In this document: one piece after another, positions 47,401 through 55,338 of the stretch
How the letters are laid out: every line of letters starts with the position of its first letter
Position numbering within the stretch: the stretch's first letter is position 1
Assembly: GCA_965224415.1 (NCBI GenBank)
Contig: CBDCZB010000003.1
Coordinates: 124,001 to 188,000 of the forward strand
Direction of reading: 5' to 3'
Source of the DNA: DAOUJI01 sp965224415
GTDB lineage: Bacteria > Chloroflexota > Dehalococcoidia > Lucifugimonadales > JAGWBF01
Length of the DNA: 64,000 nt
Program-made: the position numbers and the translations under genes
Notes under the pieces: model-generated
Seen by the model: the letters and a program-made list of their open reading frames with translations, nothing else
Told to the model about the DNA's origin: nothing
Databases searched by the model: none

Positions 47401-47561
47401 CCTACCTGACAGGCATAGACTGGACAAGGGCGCTCACCTACGACTCCAACGAGGCCCAGCCTTGGGTGGTTGTCAGCCCGGGAACAAGCGCCGATTTGAA
47501 GGTTGGATTCGGCTACTGGCTGTGGGCCAACAATGCCGGTCAGATAATCCCAGGCGGCTAG
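44409..47561 (+). CDS. large secreted surface protein with Ca-binding-like loops and GWNLV domain
   Basis: A 1050-residue exported protein, possibly an S-layer or cell-surface component. Residues 1-32 form a signal peptide ending near GALVGAAPS. Asp-rich loops DLDGDGTSDD and DYDGDGDVDVNDIV (about 118-145) and DANGDGAIDGKDV (about 235-247) resemble dockerin/EF-hand calcium sites. The middle is beta-rich and Ig-like, with recurring VDPDSP and DVAGNQ elements. The C-terminal 180 residues carry NPGINLVSLPSDP and VQGWNLVPVSD, ending in FGYWLWANN, a module I associate with Chloroflexota surface proteins. It is the longest gene here, with GGGGAG upstream and a strong terminator after it. Confidence 0.82.
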   Translation: MTNKRALLILSGTGILVIMALTLMWGALVGAAPSGAWTGVIDVNPGAVSDNEAVGDGPRTVTIEVTDPDLDSAAYVGLGPNKEPNVLGDDDDGITVTVDASQLGGTGVVQLMVPADLDGDGTSDDTSPIGDYDGDGDVDVNDIVIVNSDLNGDDTDGDIAVASIFNAGRGQVTFNIFQAGLSTSQPVQIKYVAAVRQLTRAPKSGITKDFTLDADLAEDGTVMIPLEMTTLPLQDANGDGAIDGKDVTAAAVGASGVTLAVASIHDAGSIGSYEDGSAAGNMIEVMHSEGDTLETGTKIRITYTGLEDLVTVRGARDEAIPIRLRETSANSGVFAGSIKAIDGVDPAVDDFSDYSLMPQMTATDQITRIAVIQGDNITVTYKDRSNAAGAAQTITKIIDVDPDSPTFTNITPSDESSTNDLTTELSVEMSDTIGGVDAKSVVFSVGVAGAALAEQLAKDVTVAETSAGSGVYKVSFPVNKIPDVKSAIDDDSELDLDIEWEVSVKDVAGNQAGTGSQALRILKQTPGLEAATTGNNWDSGSGALKTAKAANGDDRTSIEVEFTVPLNGASVDADDFTVDGIIPSDAEHFSGRASSVFLTVGALAPDATPTVAIVGELEDTGGNVIDSGSKTAVDGIAPDLTVTFTGGNYTKSGVEISVVSDEPIAGSLPSRMVYKCTNSADACDGAASHTQRSSVVETRKEWTFSMSGFGEGRYSLEVGARDTKGNIVTAGGANAKKGLSFEIDKTLPAPVKDVNGDEVLDTVPAPGGSITLSDSTLLRIRWETEADEYVGDSHVTVWITKMELDGADVSDQVSTRDNKNFTITVSKELLGATQADQLGSHSLVFNATDEAGNALSQDAKLDFTVALRDLYELNLNPGINLVSLPSDPASTDINDVITSSDNINLVFTYNPADPRGPWLFASRASVDDPFTGDLETIDGNHAYFMRAVSDVTLKVDVPPTDPSRPAPPKTFNVVQGWNLVPVSDITRQAFDSTIDADSYLTGIDWTRALTYDSNEAQPWVVVSPGTSADLKVGFGYWLWANNAGQIIPGG

Positions 47562-47618
47562 CAGGCGGCGCCCAGCCGATAGGATCCGTTCTTAACGGAT
47601 TAAGGACAGACCATACCG

Positions 47619-47655
47619 AGAGCCCTCCCCAGGATGCGGGGAGGGCTCTTGATTT
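47619..47655 (+). terminator. intrinsic terminator of the surface-protein gene
   Basis: AGAGCCCTCCCC (47619-47630) and GGGGAGGGCTCT (47638-47649) form a perfect 12-pair stem with a seven-base loop, followed by TGATTTAT. It lies 58 bases after the stop. Confidence 0.85.
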
Positions 47656-47846
47656 ATCCGACGACTCCCGCAACCGCATACTTGAGTTTGGCTTCCCCAA
47701 CAGAATCGCGACAGCGTCTGCTGGGAACCTGCTTAGTTGCTTACGTTATTAACTTGTAATTTATAGACGCCCGGGGGCTACAATAGAGGGTGGATAAGGC
47801 GCCGGGCCTCTGCCGGGCGCCGGTAGCGGAGGCAGAGGGGGTAAGG

Positions 47847-48488
47847 GTGGCGGCTAACGTTCTTTGGAGAACAATCGCACTGGTGGCTGTTACCGCAGTG
47901 GCTGCGGCAATCATGGGTGCCGGGCAGCCTCAGGCATTGCCGGACATCCCCAACGTGTTCAACGGTGCGATCACTTTCGCAGGAGAGCCCGCTCCCGACG
48001 GGGTGGAGATATTCGCTCGCGTGGGAAGTTACCAGTCCAACGTGGCACGCCCGGGGTTCGAGGCCCACGAGCGCCCCATTGTTCTTACTGAAGGTGGCCG
48101 GTACGAAAACCTGAAAGTGCAGCCCACCGGGACCAATAATATCGGACGGACGATATCCTTCTTTGCCACATATGGCAACGGCGAGGTCCAGGCCGAGGAA
48201 ACAATCGCGTTTCAGCCAGGGCCTTTCTTCGAAAACGACAACGATCTGACCTTTGCCGCATTGCCGCCGGGAGCGGCGGAGCCGACGCCGGTATCGACAA
48301 CCGAGGCGACCACTCCCACTCCCGCCGAGCCTACCCCTCCGCCAAGTCCCAGTCCCACGCCGGTCCTGCCCATACCCGGAGACCCCAACATACCGCGCAT
48401 TTCTCAGCTGGTCCTTGTGTTGGGAGCGGCAGCCATTATCGCGGGAGGCGCAATGCTGCTGCTGATGCGCCGCAGGAAGGTCTTGTAA
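47847..48488 (+). CDS. secreted protein with stalk and C-terminal sorting-signal-like tail
   Basis: A 213-residue protein with an N-terminal signal peptide (LWRTIALVAVTAVAAAIMGA), a small beta domain (VFNGAITFAGEPAPDGVEIF, a pattern of carboxypeptidase-like regulatory folds), a Pro/Thr-rich stalk (TPTPAEPTPPPSPSPTPVLP) and a C-terminal hydrophobic helix followed by RRRK. Just before the helix is LPIPGDPNIP. This tripartite end resembles sortase or related sorting signals, though no exact LPXTG is present. It could also be a plain membrane anchor. GTG 47847 with AGAGGGGG is preferred over in-frame codons upstream. Confidence 0.75.
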   Translation: MAANVLWRTIALVAVTAVAAAIMGAGQPQALPDIPNVFNGAITFAGEPAPDGVEIFARVGSYQSNVARPGFEAHERPIVLTEGGRYENLKVQPTGTNNIGRTISFFATYGNGEVQAEETIAFQPGPFFENDNDLTFAALPPGAAEPTPVSTTEATTPTPAEPTPPPSPSPTPVLPIPGDPNIPRISQLVLVLGAAAIIAGGAMLLLMRRRKVL

Positions 48489-48546
48489 ACAGCGACTAGG
48501 GCGTGTTCACATCAAAGCCGAACGTGGGCGCAAAACCCCCCAAACC

Positions 48547-48707
48547 TGCCATTCCGAACGCAGAGAGGAATCTAAAAATGTTGTTCGGAATCATCCAGAG
48601 ATTCGACTGACAGCCTCTTCCCGCAGCCCGTTGCATTTCTGAGCGCGCAGATTTGAGAACAAGGACTTGAGATTCCTCACTGTGCTGCGCTCCGTTTGGG
48701 AATGACA
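48547..48707. repeat. MITE-like inverted-repeat element, copy 2
   Basis: The left arm is CATTCCGAACGCAGAGAGGA. The right arm contains GATTCCTCACTGTGCTGCGC and TTTGGGAATGACA, its imperfect complement. Arms, length and inner borders match the element at 15181-15340. It sits in the non-coding gap between the secreted-protein gene and the MBL hydrolase gene. Confidence 0.65.
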
Positions 48708-48749
48708 GTCGAGGAGGCGGAAAGACGTAGGTTCTAGTGAGAACAGAGC

Positions 48750-49388
48750 TTAGACGCGGCGTTCGAGGACGACGACCCGGAGCTCGGCTGGGAGGTTGGT
48801 TGCGGTCACGTTGAGCCTGTTCTGGGGCTGGACCTCCCTCAGGCTCATCTCCCGCAGAAACGGCTCCAGATCGCTCAGTCCAGACGGCTCTACGCCGGGA
48901 ATGGCGTAGTGCATAGGAACGACTATCTTGGGGTCCAGGGCGTGGATCATCACTGCAGCTTGAGACGTGGAAATGCTGCAGAAGCCTCCCACGGGCAAGA
49001 ACAGTACGTCCATAGGAGTAAGCTCCTCTGCCTGCCTGCTGGTTAGCGTGGAGCTGACGTCCCCAAGATGGCAAAGGCGCACCCGCTCCATTTCGATGAG
49101 ATATGCGGTGTTTCGTTTTCCTGGGGGATCGGTCTCTCCAGGTGGGGTCATGACTCCAGTGATGTAGACCCCGGACATCTCGTATTCGCCGGGTCCGTTG
49201 AGGATCTTGAGGTCGCCGGAGATTCCCTGCCAGTGGGCGTGGTGGGGATGGTCGTGGCTGACGGTCACCGCGTTCGCCTGCTGTGACCCCATATCGAAGC
49301 CGAGAGAGCCAGCATAGGGGTCGGTGATGATGGAGACGTCGCCGGAGCGAAGCCGGAAGGAGGAGTGTCCCAGCCAGGTTATGTCCAA
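48750..49388 (-). CDS. metallo-beta-lactamase fold hydrolase
   Basis: A 212-residue MBL-fold protein of the UPF0173-like type. DITWLGHSSFRLRSGDVSII starts the fold, and the metal ligands lie in SHDHPHHAH, GPGEYEMSG, LGDVSS and MHYAI. It lacks extra domains. The substrate is unknown. Its TTG start at 49388 lies inside the last codons of bioY (10-base overlap), with GGAAGGG upstream, so translation is coupled to bioY. Confidence 0.85.
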   Translation of the reverse strand: MDITWLGHSSFRLRSGDVSIITDPYAGSLGFDMGSQQANAVTVSHDHPHHAHWQGISGDLKILNGPGEYEMSGVYITGVMTPPGETDPPGKRNTAYLIEMERVRLCHLGDVSSTLTSRQAEELTPMDVLFLPVGGFCSISTSQAAVMIHALDPKIVVPMHYAIPGVEPSGLSDLEPFLREMSLREVQPQNRLNVTATNLPAELRVVVLERRV

Positions 49389-50107
49389 GGTTTGGATCCC
49401 TTCCAGCGGCTGACGACGGCCCAACCCAGGGGCAGGGCCAACGATGCCAGCATCAGCTTCATCAGGTCTCCTACAATGAAGGGATAGAGGCCCCATTCAA
49501 GGGTCTGGGGCCAGAGTCCCATGCCTTCGATTTGGAGTTCCTCCCTGACTATCCAGAACGACAGCCACAGGAGTCCGGGTACATAGAGGGCTATGTTGCC
49601 CATGAGCATTCCCAGGTGGACCCAGGGCTTGCGGTCCCACTGGCGCTCGGACAGCCAGCCGACCAGGATGGCCGTGACGATGAAACCGAGGATGTATCCG
49701 AAGCTGCTCATGTTCCAGATGGAGTGGGGCTCCCAGATGAAGAAGCGTGATCCGTCCCACGTAAAATCGGAAGACAGGATGAAGTGGACGTACCACGTGT
49801 CGGCGTCGATTCCGATTGGAGCGAATACTGGTATGCCGATAATCCCCATAATCAAATAGACGCTGAGGCTGGCCCCGCCCCTCCATGCGCCCAAAGCTGC
49901 GCCTGAAAAGAGAACGGCGAAGGTCTGTCCGGTGAAGGGCACCGGTGTCCAGGGGGTGTTGACGGCTATCTGTGCGCCGAGGGCGACGAACCATGCGAAT
50001 CCCAGTATCAGCGCGATTTCACGGGCGGCCCACTTGATGCGGGCGTCCACCTGAGGGGCGGGAAACGCCGTGGCAACGAGTGTTGGGGCCGTTGTCGATG
50101 CACGCAT
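49379..50107 (-). CDS. bioY: biotin transporter BioY (ECF S-component)
   Basis: A 242-residue integral membrane protein with about six helices. The substrate-binding signature VNTPWTPVPFTGQTFAVLFS is at residues 49-68, followed by GAALGAWRGGASLSVYL. BioY captures biotin and normally works with an EcfT/A energising module, which is not in the window. The N-terminal extension of about 25 residues is polar. No BirA operator was found upstream. The MBL gene overlaps its 3' end. Confidence 0.92.
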   Translation of the reverse strand: MRASTTAPTLVATAFPAPQVDARIKWAAREIALILGFAWFVALGAQIAVNTPWTPVPFTGQTFAVLFSGAALGAWRGGASLSVYLIMGIIGIPVFAPIGIDADTWYVHFILSSDFTWDGSRFFIWEPHSIWNMSSFGYILGFIVTAILVGWLSERQWDRKPWVHLGMLMGNIALYVPGLLWLSFWIVREELQIEGMGLWPQTLEWGLYPFIVGDLMKLMLASLALPLGWAVVSRWKGSKPWT

Positions 50108-50274
50108 CTGAAGTTGTCTTCCTTCGTGTCGTAAGCGTGTCCAGCCCGTTCTCCGGGCCGCAAGCTATTCAACCAACATTGAGAATCCTCTGTCAAGGAC
50201 TTCCGCGCAGGTGTTACAACATAAAATCGGCCTCTACATTCCATAACAGAAAGAGCAAATGGCAGCTAAGCCGC

Positions 50275-50303
50275 TTGACAGCCATAGGAGCCGATGCTAG
50301 ATT
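50275..50303 (+). promoter_or_regulatory. hrcA promoter
   Basis: TTGACA at 50275-50280, a 17-base spacer and TAGATT at 50298-50303, about 42 bases before the GTG start. The HrcA operator CIRCE (TTAGCACTC-N9-GAGTGCTAA) is not visible here. Confidence 0.6.
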
Positions 50304-50344
50304 CCCTTTTAGCTCACAGGCGTTACAGGCATTGACGGGTAAGG

Positions 50345-51400
50345 GTGGAAAGAGTGAAAGCAGGTCCGCAATCGCTGAGGGAACGCACCGGCGTAGTGCT
50401 CAAGACCCTGGTGAGTGAGTTCATTCACACAGCGTATCCCGTAGGGTCGGGAGACATTGCACGAGTTTCGCTGCTCAAGGTGAGCCCCGCTACCATCAGG
50501 AATGAGATGGCGGAGCTTGAGGAGGGCGGTTACATCAAGCGGCCCCACACATCTTCTGGAGGGGTCCCCTCGGACAAGGGATACCGCTACTATGTGGAAA
50601 CCATGGACGAGCTGCCGGAGTTGCCGGTCAACCTCAAGGACGAGATACGGGACCAGTTCCGGCAAGCCGACATGGACATGGAGGTGTGGGTCCAGACGGC
50701 GGCTTCGGCTTTGTCGGAGACGCTGGGGAACATGGTCATCGTCACCCTTCCTCGCGCCGAGGCCAATCGCCTGAACTACATTCAGTTGGTCTACTTGCAG
50801 GACTTCCTTGCGCTAATAGTCATTGTTTTCCGGGGAGCCACGCTGGCGAAACAGCTCCTTCCGCTGGAGGAACCCACGACCCAGGACGCGTTGACCAAGG
50901 CGGCCAACAAGCTGAACGAGAACATCGCCGGGCTTAAGCACAACGAGATAGTGGACAAGCAAAATGAACTGGAGCTCACCCCCTTGGAAAACAAGGTCAG
51001 GGCTCAGACGCTCCTGACCCTGAAGAAGATGGATTTGGAAGCGTCAGTGGGCTTCTATGTAGATGGGTTGCGGCTTCTTCTTGGGCAGCCGGAGTTCGAT
51101 CGGACCGCCTTAGCCCGTGAAGTGGTGGGGATGGTGGAAGAACGGATCCTTATCAACACCATACTGGCGGAGGCTCCGGGGCCGGGCTCGGTGGGTGTAT
51201 TCATAGGTGAGGAGAACTCCCACGAAGTCCTCAAGCCCTTTACAGTTGTCCTGAGCAGATACGGTGTGCCTCAGGAAGCATCGGGAACCATCGGCGTGGT
51301 GGGCCCGACGCGAATAGGATACGAGACTACCATCGGTGGAGTCCGTTTCCTGTCCTCGTTGATGAGCCGCCTGATGATGGGCGTCAACGGGCGCATCTAG
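50345..51400 (+). CDS. hrcA: heat-shock repressor HrcA
   Basis: Represses chaperone genes by binding CIRCE operators. The 351 residues match HrcA: the N-terminal winged helix (PVGSGDIARVSLLKVSPATI then RNEMAELEEGGYIKRPHTSS and GGVPSDKGYRYYV), a dimerisation middle and the GAF-like C-terminus (VFIGEENSHEVLKPFTVV, then GPTRIGYE). GTG 50345 is the start. dnaJ follows after 97 bases with its own promoter. grpE and dnaK, which often sit between hrcA and dnaJ, are absent. Confidence 0.94.
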   Translation: MERVKAGPQSLRERTGVVLKTLVSEFIHTAYPVGSGDIARVSLLKVSPATIRNEMAELEEGGYIKRPHTSSGGVPSDKGYRYYVETMDELPELPVNLKDEIRDQFRQADMDMEVWVQTAASALSETLGNMVIVTLPRAEANRLNYIQLVYLQDFLALIVIVFRGATLAKQLLPLEEPTTQDALTKAANKLNENIAGLKHNEIVDKQNELELTPLENKVRAQTLLTLKKMDLEASVGFYVDGLRLLLGQPEFDRTALAREVVGMVEERILINTILAEAPGPGSVGVFIGEENSHEVLKPFTVVLSRYGVPQEASGTIGVVGPTRIGYETTIGGVRFLSSLMSRLMMGVNGRI

Positions 51401-51436
51401 GGAAGCTCGTTGTCCCTACAGACGCTTTGACGCTCC

Positions 51437-51465
51437 TTGAGTGTGACCAACCCCTGGTTTATAAT
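51437..51465 (+). promoter_or_regulatory. dnaJ promoter
   Basis: TTGAGT at 51437-51442, a 17-base spacer and a perfect TATAAT at 51460-51465, 32 bases before the dnaJ start. No CIRCE inverted repeat was seen next to it. Confidence 0.65.
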
Positions 51466-51497
51466 TACCGTGTAGCTTTGCGCACCACAGCCTGACT

Positions 51498-52628
51498 ATG
51501 CAAAAGAGAGATTACTACGACGTACTAGGAGTGTCCCGGGGGTCCTCGGAAGAGGACGTCCGAAAGGCTTTCAGGAAGAAGGCCATGGACTACCACCCGG
51601 ACCGCAACAAGAGCCCGGATGCCGAAGGGAAGTTCAAAGAGGTCAACGAGGCCTATCAGGTCCTTACAGACCCGGAGAAGCGCTCCAGGTACGACCGGTT
51701 CGGCCATGCGGGCGTCACCACCGACGCTAGCGGGGCCCGGAATTTTGATGGCTTCGACATTTTCGGCGGGTTCGGAGACATCTTCGACTCCTTCTTCGGG
51801 GACTTTGCCGGACGGGGAGGCTCCACGGCACAAAGGGGCGGCGACGTTCAGGTTGGCGTTGACGTCTCCTTCGAGGAGTCGGTGTTCGGGGTCGAAAAAG
51901 AGGTGCAGGTAAACCGTGTCGAGCGGTGCGCAGAATGCGCCGGGACGGGAAGCGAGCCTGGGACCGACACCCAGACCTGTGCCACCTGCAAGGGCATGGG
52001 TCAGTTGCGTCGGACGCAGAGAGCGTTATTCGGTCAGTTCTCCCAGGTCACCCCATGCTCCACTTGCCGGGGTCGCGGTAATATCATTCTCCATCCCTGC
52101 AACTCATGCAGCGGAGCCGGCTCGAAGCGTCAGGCCCGCAAGATAGGGGTGAGGATACCCGGCGGCGTCGAAGACCGTATGCAGGTGCGCCTTACTGGCG
52201 AGGGCCACGTGGGATCAGGTGGCGGAGCGCCAGGCAACCTCTACGTCGGGATCTCCGTGGAGCCTCATAGTCGGTTCCGACGGGATGGCTACGACCTTGT
52301 TTACGAGCTGCCTATAAACGTGGTGCAGGCAGCCCTTGGCGACGACGTGGAGATAGTAACCCTGTCGGGAGACGTGGAGACCGTGAAGATCCCTCCCGGA
52401 ACGCAGCCCGGCTCAATATTCAAGATGAAGGGCAAGGGCATACCGTTGATCAACGGCGGAAGCCGCCGGGGCGACCTCGTGATGCCCGTCAAGGTCGAGG
52501 TGCCTACAAGCTTGGACCCACGTCAGAAGCAGCTTATCCGTGAGTTGGGAGACACTCTGGAGAAGCCCGAAAACGGCCATTCCAAAGACAAGGGGATTTT
52601 CGACAAGATCAAGGATGCACTCGGATAG
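51498..52628 (+). CDS. dnaJ: chaperone DnaJ
   Basis: Co-chaperone that delivers clients to DnaK and stimulates its ATPase. The 376 residues have a J domain (1-70, with HPD in MDYHPDRNK), a Gly/Phe-rich linker (FDGFDIFGGFGDIFDSFFGD), four zinc motifs (CAECAGTG, CATCKGMG, CSTCRGRG, CNSCSGAG) and the C-terminal substrate-binding barrels. All features of a class A J-protein are present. prmA follows in the same direction after 75 bases. Confidence 0.97.
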   Translation: MQKRDYYDVLGVSRGSSEEDVRKAFRKKAMDYHPDRNKSPDAEGKFKEVNEAYQVLTDPEKRSRYDRFGHAGVTTDASGARNFDGFDIFGGFGDIFDSFFGDFAGRGGSTAQRGGDVQVGVDVSFEESVFGVEKEVQVNRVERCAECAGTGSEPGTDTQTCATCKGMGQLRRTQRALFGQFSQVTPCSTCRGRGNIILHPCNSCSGAGSKRQARKIGVRIPGGVEDRMQVRLTGEGHVGSGGGAPGNLYVGISVEPHSRFRRDGYDLVYELPINVVQAALGDDVEIVTLSGDVETVKIPPGTQPGSIFKMKGKGIPLINGGSRRGDLVMPVKVEVPTSLDPRQKQLIRELGDTLEKPENGHSKDKGIFDKIKDALG

Positions 52629-52703
52629 TCCTTAGTCATGTCAACCCCAGGATGTCTCGGCCTAGGTCCGTCATCAATTGACCGGGCCTTTTGATTAGGT
52701 TCA

Positions 52704-53564
52704 ATGGTCTGGCAGGAGCTTAGCGTAACCGTCCCTCCCGAGTACGTGGAACCGATTTCCTATCTCTTTGGAAAATACGGCCACGGGTTCTCCGCCGAAC
52801 ACCAGGTTGACGGCAACCTCAAGCTGCGCACCTATCTGACCTCCGCCTCCAAACGACGACGTGCGCACATAGAGGTGGGGGTGAATCTGGTCCGCTCCAT
52901 AGAGCCGTCCGCCGTCCTTCAGGTGCAGGACTTGGAGGACACCCAGTGGGAAGAGGCCTGGAAGTCCCATTTCAACTTGCTTCGCCTGGGAAAGCGGCTG
53001 GTCGTCAAACCCTCCTGGATTGAGTATGAACCCCTGGACGGCGACCTGGTTATCGAGTTGGACCCCGGAATGGCCTTCGGCACCGGCTACCACCCCACTA
53101 CTCGGATGTGCATGGAGGCCCTCGAGGAGCTGGTGCGGCCCGGGGTGAAGCTGCTGGACCTGGGCTCAGGCTCAGGCATCCTGACAATTCTGGCGCTCCG
53201 GCTGGGCGCCGGGTCCGTGGTGGCTGTCGACATAGATCCCTTGGCGGTCAGGACGGCCCGACGGAACCTCAGGGCCGCCAAGTTGCTGTCCCACGTCGCG
53301 TTGGTCAAAGGCTCCATTCCCCACCAAGCCGTAGGGGAAGCCGGGTTCGACTTGGCCGTGGCAAACATCAGCGCCAGAGTGCTGACCGAGCGGTCTGATG
53401 CCCTCGTCTCGGCATTGAAACCGGGCGGCGCTTTGGTGGCCTCGGGCATCATTCAAAGCCAATCGGACGGGGTTGTAGAAGCATTTCTGGTCGCTGGACT
53501 CACTTTGCAGTCGTCTATGGCCCAGGACGACTGGACGGCGATGGTCTTGTCGAAGCCGGAGTAG
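52704..53564 (+). CDS. prmA: ribosomal protein L11 methyltransferase
   Basis: Methylates ribosomal protein L11 using S-adenosylmethionine. The 286 residues show the N-terminal recognition domain and the methyltransferase core with DPGMAFGTGYHPTTRMCMEA, LLDLGSGSGILTILALRLGA and VVAVDIDPLAVRTARRNL, then DLAVANISARV, where NI replaces the usual NILA. Only four bases separate it from rsmE, so they are co-translated. Confidence 0.93.
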   Translation: MVWQELSVTVPPEYVEPISYLFGKYGHGFSAEHQVDGNLKLRTYLTSASKRRRAHIEVGVNLVRSIEPSAVLQVQDLEDTQWEEAWKSHFNLLRLGKRLVVKPSWIEYEPLDGDLVIELDPGMAFGTGYHPTTRMCMEALEELVRPGVKLLDLGSGSGILTILALRLGAGSVVAVDIDPLAVRTARRNLRAAKLLSHVALVKGSIPHQAVGEAGFDLAVANISARVLTERSDALVSALKPGGALVASGIIQSQSDGVVEAFLVAGLTLQSSMAQDDWTAMVLSKPE

Positions 53565-53568
53565 GTCA

Positions 53569-54315
53569 GTGCACCGTTTCTTCGTGCCTTCGGAGTGGAC
53601 CGATGACGACAGGGTGGAAATCCATGGCGAGGTTGCCCACCGCATAGGCAGAGTCCTAAGGTTGGCTCCCGGCGCCGAGATAGTCCTCTTCGACGGCTCC
53701 GGCATGGAGTGGACTGTCCGGCTGGACGGCGTTGCAAGAGACCACGCAGCAGGGCGCGTCCTGTCTTCGGAGAAGGGAAGGGGAGAACCCACAGTCAAGC
53801 TTACGCTCTACCAGGGAGTGATGAAGGGAAGCAAGTTTGACTGGACGCTGCAAAAGGGGACCGAGCTGGGCGTTTCCTGCTTTGTTCCGATGGACTGTCG
53901 TAGGTCAGTGCCGAGGATTCGGCGTGAGTCCCAGCCCGCAAGGCTGGCCAGATGGCGAAAGATTATTGTGGAGGCCGCCGAGCAGTCGGGCAGAGCGGTT
54001 ATCCCCGATGTGGCGGACCCAGTGACCTTCCAGGAAGTCTGTGACGCCCTGGAACGCGCTCCTGGGCTGGTTGTGCTCCCCTGGGAGGGTGAAAGCGCCA
54101 AAAGCCTCTCTGCGGCTGTTTCAGAGGCCCCAGACTCGAAGGCCGTGACACTGGTAATCGGTCCGGAGGGCGGACTGGACCCTGAGGAGGTCGATTACGC
54201 CCGTGGAAAAGGCCTGGAGCCGGTGAGCCTGGGCAGGCGGATACTCCGGGCCGAGACCGCTGGTATAGCGGCGGTCAGCACATTGATGTACGCCCTGGGA
54301 GAGATGGAGCCTTAG
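53569..54315 (+). CDS. rsmE: 16S rRNA (uracil-1498-N3)-methyltransferase
   Basis: A SPOUT-class RNA methyltransferase of 248 residues. It begins HRFFVPSEWTDDDRVEIHGE with HRIGRVLRL, the PUA-like part, and ends with the knotted S-adenosylmethionine site VTLVIGPEGGLDPEEVDYAR and SLGRRILRAETAGIAAVS. It modifies U1498 of 16S rRNA (E. coli numbering). GTG 53569 follows the prmA stop by four bases. Its stop shares TTAG with that of the convergent gpsA. Confidence 0.94.
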   Translation: MHRFFVPSEWTDDDRVEIHGEVAHRIGRVLRLAPGAEIVLFDGSGMEWTVRLDGVARDHAAGRVLSSEKGRGEPTVKLTLYQGVMKGSKFDWTLQKGTELGVSCFVPMDCRRSVPRIRRESQPARLARWRKIIVEAAEQSGRAVIPDVADPVTFQEVCDALERAPGLVVLPWEGESAKSLSAAVSEAPDSKAVTLVIGPEGGLDPEEVDYARGKGLEPVSLGRRILRAETAGIAAVSTLMYALGEMEP

Positions 54316-55322
54316 GGGCGTTCCAACTCTGAGCGCGGCGGGCGCCCCATTAGCTCCGCCGCCGCCTGTTGGGGGTCGAGTCCCTCGTATAGGATGCGGT
54401 AGGTGGCCTGAGTTATGGGCATCTCCACTCCTAGCGAATCGGCCATCTTCAAGGCAGCTACGGTGGTGTAGACTCCCTCGGCCACGTTGTCCATCTCGTC
54501 CAGGATGTCTTGAAGGCTGTTTCCCGCTGCCAGCTGCACCCCCACGTGGTGGTTGCGGCTGAGAGGGCTGGCGCAAGTGGCCATCAGGTCTCCCACTCCG
54601 GCCAGCCCCGCAAAGGTGGCGGGATTTGCCCCAGCGGCCGTTCCCAGCCGGGTGATTTCGGCCAAGCCTCTAGTCATGAAAGCGGCCTTGCTGTTGTCTC
54701 CCGCTCCAAGGCCGTCGCATATCCCAGCCCCCAAGGCGATGATGTTTTTGAGAGCCCCCCCAAGCTCGACGCCGATGATGTCGTCGTTGACGTACACGCG
54801 GAAGCTGGGCGACATGAACATGGCTTGGGCTTGGGCCGCCACTCTTTCGTCGGCGGAGGCTATCACCGTGGAAGCGGGCATGCCGCTTATGATTTCCTTG
54901 GCAAGATTGGGGCCTGACAGCACGGCGATGCGGCCGGCCAAGCCCTCCCGCAGCTCTTCCGACAGCACATAGCTCAGGGGCTTACCGGTGTTCATTTCCA
55001 GCCCCTTGGACGCGCTGAGGACTATAGGGCTTCCCTTAATCGAATCGCAAATGCGGCGCACGTTCTCCCGGAAGCTGCTTGACGGCACGGCCAGCGCCAG
55101 CATGTCGGCGCCGTCCAGGGGGTCGCGGTAATCGTGGGTGCAGGTCAGGCTGTCCGGGAAGAGTGCTCCGGGCAGGAATCGGGCGTTCTCGCGGGCTGCT
55201 TCAAGCGCTGCGGCCTCGGCCTCAGTGCGGGCCAGAAGAGTGGTCTGGACTCCGTTCTTGGCAAGGATGATGGCCAGGGTCGTTCCCCAGCTTGTGGGGC
55301 CGATTACCGTTGCACTGGACAT
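54312..55322 (-). CDS. gpsA: glycerol-3-phosphate dehydrogenase [NAD(P)+]
   Basis: Makes sn-glycerol 3-phosphate for phospholipids. The 336 residues include the nucleotide loop VIGPTSWGTTLA (more often GAGSWGTALA), VPSSSFRENV, SASKGLEM, SGPNLAKEI, the catalytic Lys in ELGGALKNIIALGAGI and GAGDNSKAAFMTRGLAEI. ATG 55322 is the natural start. A longer frame to 55466 overlaps plsY. It lies 16 bases after plsY, which uses its product, in the argF-der-plsY-gpsA operon. Confidence 0.95.
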   Translation of the reverse strand: MSSATVIGPTSWGTTLAIILAKNGVQTTLLARTEAEAAALEAARENARFLPGALFPDSLTCTHDYRDPLDGADMLALAVPSSSFRENVRRICDSIKGSPIVLSASKGLEMNTGKPLSYVLSEELREGLAGRIAVLSGPNLAKEIISGMPASTVIASADERVAAQAQAMFMSPSFRVYVNDDIIGVELGGALKNIIALGAGICDGLGAGDNSKAAFMTRGLAEITRLGTAAGANPATFAGLAGVGDLMATCASPLSRNHHVGVQLAAGNSLQDILDEMDNVAEGVYTTVAALKMADSLGVEMPITQATYRILYEGLDPQQAAAELMGRPPRSELERP

Positions 55323-55338
55323 GGCGACGGCCGGCGTA

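Noticed and set aside
50200..51497. CIRCE operator near hrcA or dnaJ
   Set aside because: TTAGCACTC-N9-GAGTGCTAA or a close variant was not found upstream of either gene.
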